DNA of 10,647 nucleotides. Origin: an uncultured Erysipelotrichaceae bacterium. GTDB taxonomy: Bacteria; Bacillota_I; Bacilli_A; RF39; UBA660. Made by a program: the position numbers and the translations under genes. Positions 1 to 8,079 of this stretch are shown here, in pieces; within the stretch, counting starts at the first letter, position 1; each line of letters opens with the position of its first letter. A model generated the notes under the pieces. It was not told the DNA's origin. It saw only the letters and a list, made by a program, of their open reading frames with translations, and ran no database searches. The stretch lies in NCBI GenBank assembly GCA_902795975.1, contig CADBNE010000015.1:1-10647 (forward strand), written 5' to 3'.

Positions 1-733
1 CATATATATCATTAGGAATATATTTATTAAATATATCTATATAATCATTCATCTTATCAAAAGTTAAATCTATATAACCTCTATCTAACTTATGCACTAT
101 CTTTACTTGACTATAACCAGTATCAAAGTAAGCCCATGCTGCTCTTGTGCCTCTAGGACCATTTACTTCATGTATTCTTATAGTAGGATAATTTTTATTA
201 ATAAATTCATAATACTTATTCCAAAAATTAGTAACCATTTCATTCTCAATAACATTATATCCTATTTCTTTTTCTTCTATGGCTTTATTAAGTAATGTAT
301 TAGCATATATATCATCTGATAATACAACTAATAATTCTTCATAAGATATTTTATATTGATATTTATCAACATATATATTAGTACCTAAATATTCTTGTGG
401 TGCTACTATAAATGTTTTAAATTCATTATATATATTATTACTAACGCCTCTATTACCACGTTCTATATATCTTTCTGGTTGTAATTTCATAGCACGTGCA
501 TCTATTTTATCTTCTATTAATAATCCTATTTTATGATTATCTTTTTCTACTATAATAGTTATATCTGATTCTCCTAATATATCATCTACATGTGAATGTT
601 CTACTTCTATTACTTTATAATTATCTATACCTATTTTACTCAAAAATAATTTTAATAATTTATTATTTATAATATTATTAATAATTAATAAATCTATATC
701 TCTTTCTAATACTTTTTCTAGTTTAAAATACAT
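1..733 (-). CDS. PD-(D/E)XK nuclease-like protein, 3' end outside the window
   Basis: The frame opens with ATG at 733 and stays open for 244 codons to the left edge, so the C-terminus is missing. The start is preceded by AGGTGA at 743-738 with a four-base spacer. After a helical N-terminus there is a typical PD-(D/E)XK arrangement: GESD at residues 54-57 (metal-binding D57), a beta strand, then LLIEDK at 71-76 (E74 and K76), followed by QPERY at 85-89, which fits the QxxxY element of RecB/Cas4-like members. A conserved-looking GPRGTRAAW lies at 192-200. From the family it should be a metal-dependent nuclease; its substrate is unknown. It resembles stand-alone PD-(D/E)XK proteins found in defence islands, but I cannot name a subfamily. 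It lies just after the operon terminator, so it is probably a separate or read-through transcript. The codons are strongly A/T-ending, like its neighbours. Confidence 0.75.
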   Translation of the reverse strand, partial: MYFKLEKVLERDIDLLIINNIINNKLLKLFLSKIGIDNYKVIEVEHSHVDDILGESDITIIVEKDNHKIGLLIEDKIDARAMKLQPERYIERGNRGVSNNIYNEFKTFIVAPQEYLGTNIYVDKYQYKISYEELLVVLSDDIYANTLLNKAIEEKEIGYNVIENEMVTNFWNKYYEFINKNYPTIRIHEVNGPRGTRAAWAYFDTGYSQVKIVHKLDRGYIDLTFDKMNDYIDIFNKYIPNDIY

Positions 734-778
734 ACTATCACCTATAATTATTTTAACATATGAAAATGTAAAGTAAGT

Positions 779-808
779 AAAAAAGAATTACATATTTGTA
801 ATTCTTTA
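779..808 (-). terminator. Rho-independent terminator closing the restriction operon
   Basis: On the minus strand the arm AAAGAATTACA (807-797) pairs with TGTAATTCTTT (792-782), giving 11 base pairs around a four-base loop at 796-793. The downstream arm runs into six T's at 784-779. It starts five bases after the stop codon of the DUF262 gene. The stem has little G+C, which is usual for terminators in very AT-rich genomes but makes its strength uncertain. It separates the seven-gene unit from the PD-(D/E)XK gene. Confidence 0.7.
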
Positions 809-812
809 AACA

Positions 813-2633
813 TTATACTCTCAAACTATTTACATCAAATAAAATATCAACTATTTTCTTATATAATTCTCTACGTTTAATTATTTCTTCCTTACCAAAC
901 TTATCATAAGGTTCAAAATTTAATTTATTATCCGAAATAAACTTTAAAAATCTTGGATTATTTTCATAAGTTATATGACCCAAAGAAGCAGTTAATATAT
1001 TTCCTTCATTAGAACAATATTTATTCACTTTAAGCTCATACCTATCATCATTTAAGCTTCCATTTATAGATTTAGGTAATAATAGCAAATCACCAATGTT
1101 ATTTCTAAATGAAATAAACTCCTGTTCACTTGAATAAATATCTTTAAACCACTCATAATGATCGCAAGTAATATGCTCAACTTCAAATGGATTTTTTGAA
1201 TATATATCAATATAGTTTACATAATTATTTGGCATATCAGAACCAACTTCTAAATATCCAGTAATTCTTGCAAGTATATGTTTAATATATTTTTTTGTAA
1301 ATCCATTAACTTCCCAATAAACAAAATTATCTATTTTTTGATCAAATGTAGTTATATATTCAATTAATTTATTAGACAAACTATTAATATCCATTTTTCG
1401 GATTTCTTTAGTTATGGTAAATACTCTGTGTTTTATAACATTATAATCACATTTACTATAATTAATTACTCTTGAATAAATATACATATCAATATATCTT
1501 GAAATAAGATATAATTTTTTTTCAATTATTTCTTCACTATCATCAATATTAATTGGTGCTAATAACAATTGAGGTTGAAAAGTAAAGCCTAACTGAGCAT
1601 TATAATATATGTGTTCATATTTTTCTGTTAATTCTGATTCATATTTTTTTATTTTAATATATAAATCACTATAAAATTTAAACTCGTTTATAATATTTTC
1701 AAAATCTTTGCTCTCACGTAATTCCATTGAGTTTTTATTTTCGCGAACCCATTTGTGAAAACCTGAACCAATATTATCAAAATCTAATGGTATAGCATTA
1801 GCTTTAGTTTCTCGTATTGTATTAGCATAACGAGCACGTAACCAATGTTTAATAAAAGCTTCATCTTCTGATTTATCAACAGCTTTCAATAAAACAATTT
1901 GATGCTTCCATATTTCATTACAAGATTCTCTAATTTCATCATTTGATATTTCGGATAGTAAATAACCTTTTAACATCTCTGTTGGAGTTAAACTTAAACC
2001 TCTGTCGTTCATGCTTACAAAAACCTTATGAGCATCTTGTTCTTCGGTAGCTACTATTTCAATAAAAAATACCCTTTCTACTAACCAATCTATAAAATTC
2101 ATTATACAATTATCAATTATGTCAGTTGGAAATATTTCATCTATATCAGAATATCTATTAATTATATTTTGTACTGATTCATTTTTTCCATCATATTTAT
2201 AATCTATATTATTATAAATAGCATTTAAAACATCTTCTCTTTCTTCAACATTAATATTAAATGATTTTTTTCCATATGCCTCAGAATAAACCATTCCATC
2301 CACAGTTGAATACGAAAGATTTTCTTCTTCCATTTTATTTTTTAAATAAATTAATAATAAAGTTAAAGAAGTTAATCTTTGTTGACCATCAATTATTGCA
2401 TTTTCTCTTCCAGCTAAAACTACAGACCCCATAAAATAAGCTCCATAATCCATTACTTTATCACGAGAATCACCAGCATTATAATTATTTAAAAATTCTG
2501 AAGTTAAATCATCAACTAATTCTTCAATTTGTTTTTTTCCCCACATATATTCACGCTGATAATAATGAATAGTATATTTAGTATTCAATAATAATTGTTT
2601 TAAACTTTTAGGACTTCCATCAATTTTTTTCAT
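813..2633 (-). CDS. DUF262/DUF1524 protein, GmrSD-type restriction endonuclease
   Basis: This 606-residue single-chain protein joins the two halves of GmrSD-like type IV restriction enzymes. The N-terminal DUF262 part (about 1-230) shows QREYMW at 26-31, IIDGQQRLTSLTLL at 80-93 and MNDRG at 208-212; in this family the DGQQR region forms the nucleotide-binding and hydrolysing site. The C-terminal DUF1524 part (about 470-600) is an HNH-like nuclease: VEHI at 485-488 supplies the first histidine, followed by RNNIGDLLLLP at 510-520 and N524 in SINGSLND. GmrSD cleaves glucosylated hydroxymethylcytosine DNA, and relatives act on other modified or phosphorothioated DNA. The substrate here cannot be read from sequence. 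The gene starts nine bases after hsdR; the hsdR stop TAG lies in its ribosome binding site, so translation is probably coupled. It is the last gene of the operon. Confidence in the family is high and in the substrate low. Confidence 0.88.
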   Translation of the reverse strand: MKKIDGSPKSLKQLLLNTKYTIHYYQREYMWGKKQIEELVDDLTSEFLNNYNAGDSRDKVMDYGAYFMGSVVLAGRENAIIDGQQRLTSLTLLLIYLKNKMEEENLSYSTVDGMVYSEAYGKKSFNINVEEREDVLNAIYNNIDYKYDGKNESVQNIINRYSDIDEIFPTDIIDNCIMNFIDWLVERVFFIEIVATEEQDAHKVFVSMNDRGLSLTPTEMLKGYLLSEISNDEIRESCNEIWKHQIVLLKAVDKSEDEAFIKHWLRARYANTIRETKANAIPLDFDNIGSGFHKWVRENKNSMELRESKDFENIINEFKFYSDLYIKIKKYESELTEKYEHIYYNAQLGFTFQPQLLLAPINIDDSEEIIEKKLYLISRYIDMYIYSRVINYSKCDYNVIKHRVFTITKEIRKMDINSLSNKLIEYITTFDQKIDNFVYWEVNGFTKKYIKHILARITGYLEVGSDMPNNYVNYIDIYSKNPFEVEHITCDHYEWFKDIYSSEQEFISFRNNIGDLLLLPKSINGSLNDDRYELKVNKYCSNEGNILTASLGHITYENNPRFLKFISDNKLNFEPYDKFGKEEIIKRRELYKKIVDILFDVNSLRV

Positions 2634-2645
2634 TAATTCCTCCTA
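2634..2645 (-). promoter_or_regulatory. Ribosome binding site overlapping the hsdR stop codon
   Basis: The minus strand reads TAGGAGGAATTA and then ATG at 2633. TAG (2645-2643) ends hsdR, and its last two bases belong to the AGGAGG element (2644-2639). A ribosome finishing hsdR therefore stops on the binding site of the DUF262 gene, which favours coupled translation of the two restriction proteins. Confidence 0.75.
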
Positions 2646-5600
2646 TAATTCGCTATATTTTAGCTCTGCTTGTTTAATTACTTTTTCAACTGCACCCTCA
2701 CGCTTAATTGGAGGATAGTTATATTTTATAAGTAATCTTCTTATATTAACTCTTATTCTTGCTCTAGCATCTTCTCTTTTAAATGCATCTAAAGTTAAAT
2801 TTTCATTAATTATCTCTACCAGTTCTTTTGCTATTTGCACTAATGTTTCATCTTTCATTAACTCTTTAATTTCAGAATCTGCACCTAAGGCATCAAAAAA
2901 GGCTTTCTCCTCAGGTGATAAATCATATTCATTACCCCTCGCTAATTCTTCTTCTATTTCTATTTTTAAATTAATCATTTCCTCAATTATTTTCTCGATA
3001 TCTGCTAAATCTGTTCTCTCATTATATGCTGCAACAATTTTATTAAATCTAGTTGAAAACTTTTCTTGTAAAGTTAAATTTATCCTTCCTATATCGTTTA
3101 TAGTTGTTCTAATAGCGCGTGATAATATTTCTGCAGCAACATTTTTATCCTTTAATGTTCTTAACTTAGCAAGCATACTCTCACTCAATAACTCTAAACT
3201 ATTACTTCGTGATAATTCATCTAAATTAATTAACTCATCCTCTTTAATAGACTCTTCAAGCATTCTACTAACTGTTCTATTAATCTCTGATACATCTAAT
3301 TTATTATCATTATTAATTTTAGATATAAAAGATCTTACAGATATAATAAATAATGATTTTTCTTTATATTCTCTTTCAAGGATACCATTACATAATGTAT
3401 AAAGATTCTTAACATCTAAACTGTGTTTCATAAATCTATTTTTTATGTCTTCAGATGTTAATACTAAATTTGCAGCATCTTTAATAAGATTATACTTACC
3501 TGTATTATCTAAGTTATTAAAAATACTATAATCAAAACCATTTAATATATTATCTATTAATTCAATTTTATCCTTTAAAGTATCAACAATAATTTGTATA
3601 TCTTCTACTTGTTTTTGGTCTCTGGAAGTATATATTTTTAATGCATCTATTAGCCATGATTTCAATCCTATATAATCAACAATTAAACCTGCAGGTTTAG
3701 TCTTATAAACTCTATTTACTCGTGCTATAGCCTGCATTAAATTATGTGCTTTCATTGGCTTATCAATATACATAACACCAAGTCTTGGAACATCAAATCC
3801 TGTAAGCCACATATCTACTACTATAGCAATCTTAAACTTCTCGTTAGGGTCATCGGCATCATTTTTAAATCTAATTTCTAACTCTTTCTTATCATTCTTT
3901 GTACCAATAGCATTTTGCATTTCTTCTGAATCTTTATTTGAAGGAGTAATAATCATATTAACTACATCTTTATAATCTGGTCTTAATTCTAAAAATTTTT
4001 GATACATTGTATATGCTGCTTTTCTGGAATATGCAACAACCATTGCATGATCAGCAACCATATCTTTTCTTTCTTCATAATGATTAATAATATCTTTTAC
4101 TATTAACTCTAATCTATCCGGATCTTCTATAACTTGTGATATTTTTGCCATCATTTGTTTTGATTTTGTTATAACATATTCATCTGCAGAACCAGAATCT
4201 TCAACAAATTTATAATAATTATCTATTTCATCTAATATTTTTTGATTTAACCCAACTCTTGCTATTCTAGATTCATACTTAATAGGAACCGTGGAACCAT
4301 CCATTATTGCTTGAGTCATATCATATGTATCAATTACTTCCCCAAAAATAGATGATGTAGATTTATCTTTAGTTTCAACTGGAGTACCAGTAAAGCCAAT
4401 GTATACAGCATTAGGTAAAGCATTATGTAAATATTTTGCTGTACCATATTTTTCCACTGCCTCATTTGTACTATAATCTATTTTCATAGAAGCTTCTAAA
4501 CCATAGTGACTTCTATGAGCTTCATCAACTAATACTAAAATATCATCTCTATCTGTAAACAAACCAGTTTCTTCTTCAAATTTTTGTAAAGTTGTAAAAA
4601 ATATTCCACCTGCAACTCTACCTTTTAACATTTCCTCTAAATCATGTCTAGAATCCGCTCTCTTCGGTGTTTGTTTTAAATAATAGTCACATTTAACAAA
4701 TGTTTCATATAATTGGTTATCTAAATCATTTCTATCTGTCACAACAACAATTGTAGGATTGTTAAGTATTTTAATCATATTACCAGCATAAAAAACCATA
4801 CTAAATGATTTACCTGAACCTTGTGTATGCCATACTATACCCGCTTTACCTGTCTTATAACCTTTTTCAACAGTAGATACAATTGCTTTCTTAACCCCAA
4901 AATACTGATGGTATTGTGATAATATCTTCTTATCATCACTAAACAAAATAAAGTTTTGGATAATATCTAACAATCTATCTTTTCGAAACATTCCTTTAAA
5001 AAGAATTTCATGTGTTGGCATCTCTGCAAACACTTCATCAGTATCTTCTATTTTTTTCCATTCGCTAAATCTAGAAAATGGGCTTGTAATAGTACCCGCT
5101 CTAGCAGAAACTCCATCACTTATGACTAATATTTGATTATATTTAAATAATGAAGGTATTGCTAAATTCTTATATCTTACCAATTGTGTATACGCTTCTT
5201 CAATATTTACATTTTCGTTTGTAGCAGTTTTAAACTCAACAACAACTAATGGAATACCATTTATAAATATAATCACATCTGGTCTTCGTTCTTCATATTC
5301 AATAATTGTAAATTGTCTAACTGCCTGAAAATGATTATTGTTTATATCATCAAAATCAATTAGTTTTACATTTTTGTATTGATATCCAGTATTAGTTTTA
5401 ATTTGAACTGGTACTCCTTCAATTAGATATCTTGTAAAAACTTTATTATCTTCAATAGGATTACCATTAGATAATGTTTTTATTGTTTTTATAGCTTCTT
5501 GTATTTGACTATCATTAAAATTTTTATTTATTCTACATAAATCGTCAAATAAATTATCATCCATGAATACACTATGATAATCTCTATCTATATCGTAACC

Positions 5601-5672
5601 ACATAATCTCTCATAGCCTAAATCTTCTAAAATACCTACTGTTACATCTTCTAATTGTTCTTCATTAATCAT
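2643..5672 (-). CDS. hsdR: Type I restriction enzyme, restriction/translocation subunit HsdR
   Basis: HsdR is the motor and nuclease of the type I complex. It translocates DNA using ATP and cuts far from the target when the target is unmethylated. Numbering from the ATG at 5672 (1009 residues), the N-terminal PD-(D/E)XK nuclease shows RPDVIIF (D132) and VVVEFK (E146, K148). The helicase motor follows, with Walker A HTQGSGKS at 282-289, DEAH at 383-386, TGTP at 428-431, WLTGFD at 622-627 and QAIARVNR at 647-654. The remainder is a helical C-terminal region. The length is normal for the family and all key residues are present. A longer frame opens with GTG at 5681, but GGGA would sit only two bases before that codon, while it sits about ten bases before the ATG. 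With the ATG start the gene begins one base after the stop of the DUF5677-like gene. The gene is intact and slightly less AT-rich than that neighbour. Confidence 0.93.
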   Translation of the reverse strand: MINEEQLEDVTVGILEDLGYERLCGYDIDRDYHSVFMDDNLFDDLCRINKNFNDSQIQEAIKTIKTLSNGNPIEDNKVFTRYLIEGVPVQIKTNTGYQYKNVKLIDFDDINNNHFQAVRQFTIIEYEERRPDVIIFINGIPLVVVEFKTATNENVNIEEAYTQLVRYKNLAIPSLFKYNQILVISDGVSARAGTITSPFSRFSEWKKIEDTDEVFAEMPTHEILFKGMFRKDRLLDIIQNFILFSDDKKILSQYHQYFGVKKAIVSTVEKGYKTGKAGIVWHTQGSGKSFSMVFYAGNMIKILNNPTIVVVTDRNDLDNQLYETFVKCDYYLKQTPKRADSRHDLEEMLKGRVAGGIFFTTLQKFEEETGLFTDRDDILVLVDEAHRSHYGLEASMKIDYSTNEAVEKYGTAKYLHNALPNAVYIGFTGTPVETKDKSTSSIFGEVIDTYDMTQAIMDGSTVPIKYESRIARVGLNQKILDEIDNYYKFVEDSGSADEYVITKSKQMMAKISQVIEDPDRLELIVKDIINHYEERKDMVADHAMVVAYSRKAAYTMYQKFLELRPDYKDVVNMIITPSNKDSEEMQNAIGTKNDKKELEIRFKNDADDPNEKFKIAIVVDMWLTGFDVPRLGVMYIDKPMKAHNLMQAIARVNRVYKTKPAGLIVDYIGLKSWLIDALKIYTSRDQKQVEDIQIIVDTLKDKIELIDNILNGFDYSIFNNLDNTGKYNLIKDAANLVLTSEDIKNRFMKHSLDVKNLYTLCNGILEREYKEKSLFIISVRSFISKINNDNKLDVSEINRTVSRMLEESIKEDELINLDELSRSNSLELLSESMLAKLRTLKDKNVAAEILSRAIRTTINDIGRINLTLQEKFSTRFNKIVAAYNERTDLADIEKIIEEMINLKIEIEEELARGNEYDLSPEEKAFFDALGADSEIKELMKDETLVQIAKELVEIINENLTLDAFKREDARARIRVNIRRLLIKYNYPPIKREGAVEKVIKQAELKYSEL

Positions 5673-5673
5673 A

Positions 5674-6528
5674 TTAATCACTTCCCTTTTTAAATATATA
5701 ATTCAAATTATTTATTAATGTATCCAATAATTCCTGATTTTTGCATTCTGAATATTCTTCCATATATTTAATGACAATATTAGTAAGAATATAATTAAAT
5801 TCACTTAATATTGGTTGGTACATAATGTAAAATTTATTTTGCGAATCATATAAATCGATTAATTGATGAAAATTTAAAGAACCGATTCCACAATGATTAT
5901 AATCGCAATTATCTTCATAAGAAATTATTATCGCATCATCTATTTTTTTATTACATTTTAACCAATTAATAATTTCTTGAATACTTTTTCTTGATGTTTT
6001 ACCTGTGGTATGTTCCAAAGCATTTTTTATCCAATAATCTTCCTTTATATCATTAGGAAGTTTATATTTCTTGAGAGTTTCAGAATATATTTTTTCCAAT
6101 TTAAATTGTTCTTTACTGTCCATTCTTGAAAAATTATTGAATTTTCTTGAGATATTATATAAATAAATATTGTTGAAATCTAAATATAATTTAGAAACAT
6201 ATTCATCACTATATAGTAAAAACAACAATTTAAAATAAAATTCAGATATAACTCTCATATTTATTTTTAAGGAATAATAGTTATTAGTGACCAAATCATT
6301 GATAAAAGAATTAAACATGAAAGTAGAATGCATAATCAACAAATTTAATGCATTTAATTTTTGATTTACTTTATTTTTATTGTTAGATAATTTTTCTTGT
6401 AATTCTGAGAAAAATGCATTATATAACGCATAATTTTTTATTGTAATATCAATTATATCTGAGATATCTGATTTTTTGATTCTATTAATATTTTTTTTAA
6501 TACTATCACTATAGTCATCTATATTCAT
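5674..6528 (-). CDS. Helical DUF5677-like protein inserted between hsdS and hsdR
   Basis: This 284-residue protein is rich in K, N, I and Y and looks almost entirely alpha-helical. It has no signal peptide and no convincing membrane span. The pattern loosely matches DUF5677: an arginine and a glutamate on a hydrophobic helix (R92 and E96 in MRVISEFYFKLLFLLY), a tryptophan near the middle (W166 in EDYWIKNAL) followed by GKTSRKSIQEI, then a polar stretch ending in a histidine, DYNHCGIG (H212). DUF5677 has no settled biochemical role; an HEPN-like ribonuclease or toxin is a guess. The start has GAGGT at 6539-6535 with a six-base spacer, and the stop is one base before the hsdR ATG, so it is fully embedded in the operon. 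Sampled stretches are very AT-rich (one 60-base line is about 13% G+C) compared with hsdR and hsdM, which may mean separate acquisition or simply a less conserved protein. Confidence 0.8.
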   Translation of the reverse strand: MNIDDYSDSIKKNINRIKKSDISDIIDITIKNYALYNAFFSELQEKLSNNKNKVNQKLNALNLLIMHSTFMFNSFINDLVTNNYYSLKINMRVISEFYFKLLFLLYSDEYVSKLYLDFNNIYLYNISRKFNNFSRMDSKEQFKLEKIYSETLKKYKLPNDIKEDYWIKNALEHTTGKTSRKSIQEIINWLKCNKKIDDAIIISYEDNCDYNHCGIGSLNFHQLIDLYDSQNKFYIMYQPILSEFNYILTNIVIKYMEEYSECKNQELLDTLINNLNYIFKKGSD

Positions 6529-6538
6529 ATATCTACCT

Positions 6539-6549
6539 CAAATCACAAT
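6539..6549. repeat. 11-base direct repeat, copy B, downstream of hsdS
   Basis: CAAATCACAAT occurs here and again at 8080-8090 in the same orientation. This copy lies nine bases past the hsdS stop codon. Its flank extends it to CAAATCACAATTTG, an imperfect palindrome with five-base arms CAAAT and ATTTG around four bases. The two copies bracket the Cys4 gene plus hsdS. It may be a recombination half-site, but no experiment or second locus is visible to support this. Confidence 0.4.
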
Positions 6550-6557
6550 TTGTATGA

Positions 6558-7838
6558 TTAAATCTCTATATTTTCTAAATCTATTTCACCGTTCATTAAC
6601 TTTGGTAATAATGTATCTTTTAATTGCTCTAAATATTCAATTTCATTATTTAAAACAAACATTTTTTCATACATAGGAGTTACATTTTTATAAAATTCAT
6701 TTAATGATTCTTCATCAGGAATTAATACTTTAGTGTCACATATACCTGATGTAGTTAAATTTACTTGAACACCACTATGTGCTTTACTTCTAATATCGCT
6801 TATAAAGAATGGTAAATTAGTCATTGTATATATATATGGCCATTTTATTTCTTTATCACATCTTATCAATCCCACACGCTGATTAATAACAAATTCATCG
6901 TCGCGATCAATTAAAGCTGTATGTCCTAATAAAGGATTTTCACTACTTTTCATGTCTGTCATGCACATTAGAACATCACCTTTTTTTGATAGGAATTGTT
7001 CTAAGCCAGCACATTTTTCTTTAAGTATCCAGCTTTTAGTCTTCTCTTTATTAATTCCTCCACCAATCTTTATATTTCCCATTTTAAATACTTTATAGGT
7101 ATCTGGCATGCTGTTTTCTAACATGTCTTTTGAATCCCAACCATAACCATTCGAAAATGATATTACACTTCCGAAATTATCTATTCTCCAATTAATAGGA
7201 ATATCACCAATTTCTGTAGTTTTATATTCCCCATTATATTCATCAAAATTAACAAATTTACTTATAAAAATATTATTAATTAACTCCTGTAAATTATTAT
7301 TTATCTCATTATTTAAATCAATTTTTTTATCAATGTTCATTAATATATTAGCAATTATATCTTGATATTTTCTGTTAGGAACCTTAAGATGACATTTAAG
7401 TAATTCTGGTTGTCTTAAACCTGTTACAGTTGAACCTGTTGCTCTTCCACTAAGTTCACCTTGAAATTGTTCACTAAACATATAATAATAAATATATCTT
7501 GAATTAAATTCTTTTTTTATTTTTAATCCAAATAATCTTTGGCTTAATACAATCTTTTCATCTGAATCCCAGTACAATAATTCACCAAATGGAGCTTCAG
7601 AAGTTATAAGTATAGTTCCTCTTTCTACCTCTTGCTTCATCCATTTATTGTACATTTTTTGATCTACATATCTAATAGTATCAGGTTGAACTATTCTTCC
7701 TTTTTTTATATTTTTCGCAGAAAGAGCCATGTATTCAGTCTTTTCTTCAGACCAATCGCCACCTAATTTTTTAGGAGTTTTTCCTCTATAATCAATTACT
7801 TCTTCAATTACATCTTTTATTGTATATTCATTAAACAT
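6558..7838 (-). CDS. hsdS: Type I restriction enzyme, specificity subunit HsdS
   Basis: HsdS selects the bipartite DNA target for both methylation and restriction. The 426-residue protein has the usual two-repeat design. Target recognition domain 1 covers about 1-155, with YMALSAKNIKKGRI at 36-49 and GSTVTGLRQPEL at 135-146. A central conserved helix lies at about 156-196 (IIANILMNIDKKIDLNNEI). Domain 2 covers about 205-375, opening with GDIPINWRI (211-219) and including SGVQVNLTTSGI at 355-366. A distal helix lies at about 380-420, ending in LPKLMNGEI. Both halves are complete, so it should be functional. The target sequence cannot be predicted by eye. The ATG shares its A with the TAA of the upstream Cys4 gene, and AAGGAGGT at 7852-7845 sits six bases before it. 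A recombinase gene lies one gene upstream, a context known for specificity switching, but no second or partial hsdS is visible in this window. Confidence 0.95.
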   Translation of the reverse strand: MFNEYTIKDVIEEVIDYRGKTPKKLGGDWSEEKTEYMALSAKNIKKGRIVQPDTIRYVDQKMYNKWMKQEVERGTILITSEAPFGELLYWDSDEKIVLSQRLFGLKIKKEFNSRYIYYYMFSEQFQGELSGRATGSTVTGLRQPELLKCHLKVPNRKYQDIIANILMNIDKKIDLNNEINNNLQELINNIFISKFVNFDEYNGEYKTTEIGDIPINWRIDNFGSVISFSNGYGWDSKDMLENSMPDTYKVFKMGNIKIGGGINKEKTKSWILKEKCAGLEQFLSKKGDVLMCMTDMKSSENPLLGHTALIDRDDEFVINQRVGLIRCDKEIKWPYIYTMTNLPFFISDIRSKAHSGVQVNLTTSGICDTKVLIPDEESLNEFYKNVTPMYEKMFVLNNEIEYLEQLKDTLLPKLMNGEIDLENIEI

Positions 7839-7852
7839 TATTTTACCTCCTT
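7838..7852 (-). promoter_or_regulatory. hsdS ribosome binding site and TAATG overlap
   Basis: AAGGAGGT at 7852-7845 lies inside the last codons of the Cys4 gene. Six bases follow, then ATG at 7838, whose A is also the last base of the TAA stop. This is a classical coupling arrangement, so hsdS output should follow translation of the small upstream gene. Confidence 0.75.
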
Positions 7853-8059
7853 GCTTTCATTCAACAATTTTTCATATTGTTTTTTCCAAGCTCGAGAAGG
7901 CTTTTTACATATACCATCAGGACTTGCAAAAGCACAAATATCTTCAATACCGTTACTTGAACATATATCTGGGTTTTTTTGTCTACATCCAAGTGTCTGA
8001 TTTTCTTTATCTTCTTCATTCAATTTATCATTAAAATCAAATTTTAATTTTTTTTCCAT
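7838..8059 (-). CDS. Small four-cysteine protein coupled to hsdS
   Basis: This 73-residue, highly charged protein has four evenly spaced cysteines (C25, C33, C42, C51; spacings of 7, 8 and 8 residues) in the pattern CRQKNPDIC, GIEDIC, SPDGIC, followed by a basic-aromatic tail KPSRAWKKQY at 53-62. The Cys4 pattern suggests a small zinc-binding fold, perhaps a nucleic-acid or protein contact, but I cannot assign a Pfam family. I have an impression that similar short proteins occur in other type I loci, which I cannot verify here. The start is well supported: AAAGGAG at 8073-8067 with a seven-base spacer. The stop overlaps the hsdS start, so it is almost certainly a real gene made in step with HsdS. 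Codons 2-4 form a run of eight A's, where slippage is conceivable. Confidence 0.78.
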   Translation of the reverse strand: MEKKLKFDFNDKLNEEDKENQTLGCRQKNPDICSSNGIEDICAFASPDGICKKPSRAWKKQYEKLLNESKEVK

Positions 8060-8079
8060 ATTTGTACTCCTTTCTCTTA

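Noticed and set aside
92..295. A 67-codon open frame on the plus strand
   Set aside because: It is antisense to the PD-(D/E)XK gene, has no good ribosome binding site and encodes a low-complexity I/F/Y-rich product typical of shadow frames in AT-rich DNA.
734..780. Possible promoter for the PD-(D/E)XK gene: TATGTTAAAAT at 760-750, which looks like an extended -10 box
   Set aside because: Transcription would begin around 743, inside the ribosome binding site at 743-738, leaving no usable leader. Read-through of the weak A-T terminator is equally plausible.
6491..6498. Homopolymer runs of 7-8 bases (for example 6491-6498, 8048-8055, 9123-9130) as phase-variation tracts
   Set aside because: Runs of this length are scattered throughout the window and expected at this base composition. 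All the reading frames are intact and no run is exceptional.
6539..6557. Short palindrome after hsdS as a terminator
   Set aside because: Five base pairs without a following T-run; it lies directly before the ribosome binding site of the next gene.
6558..7838. Internal inverted repeats of hsdS pairing with a silent copy inside the window
   Set aside because: I saw no second hsdS fragment or long inverted repeat on either strand here; the central and distal conserved helices are related in protein but not visibly identical in DNA.
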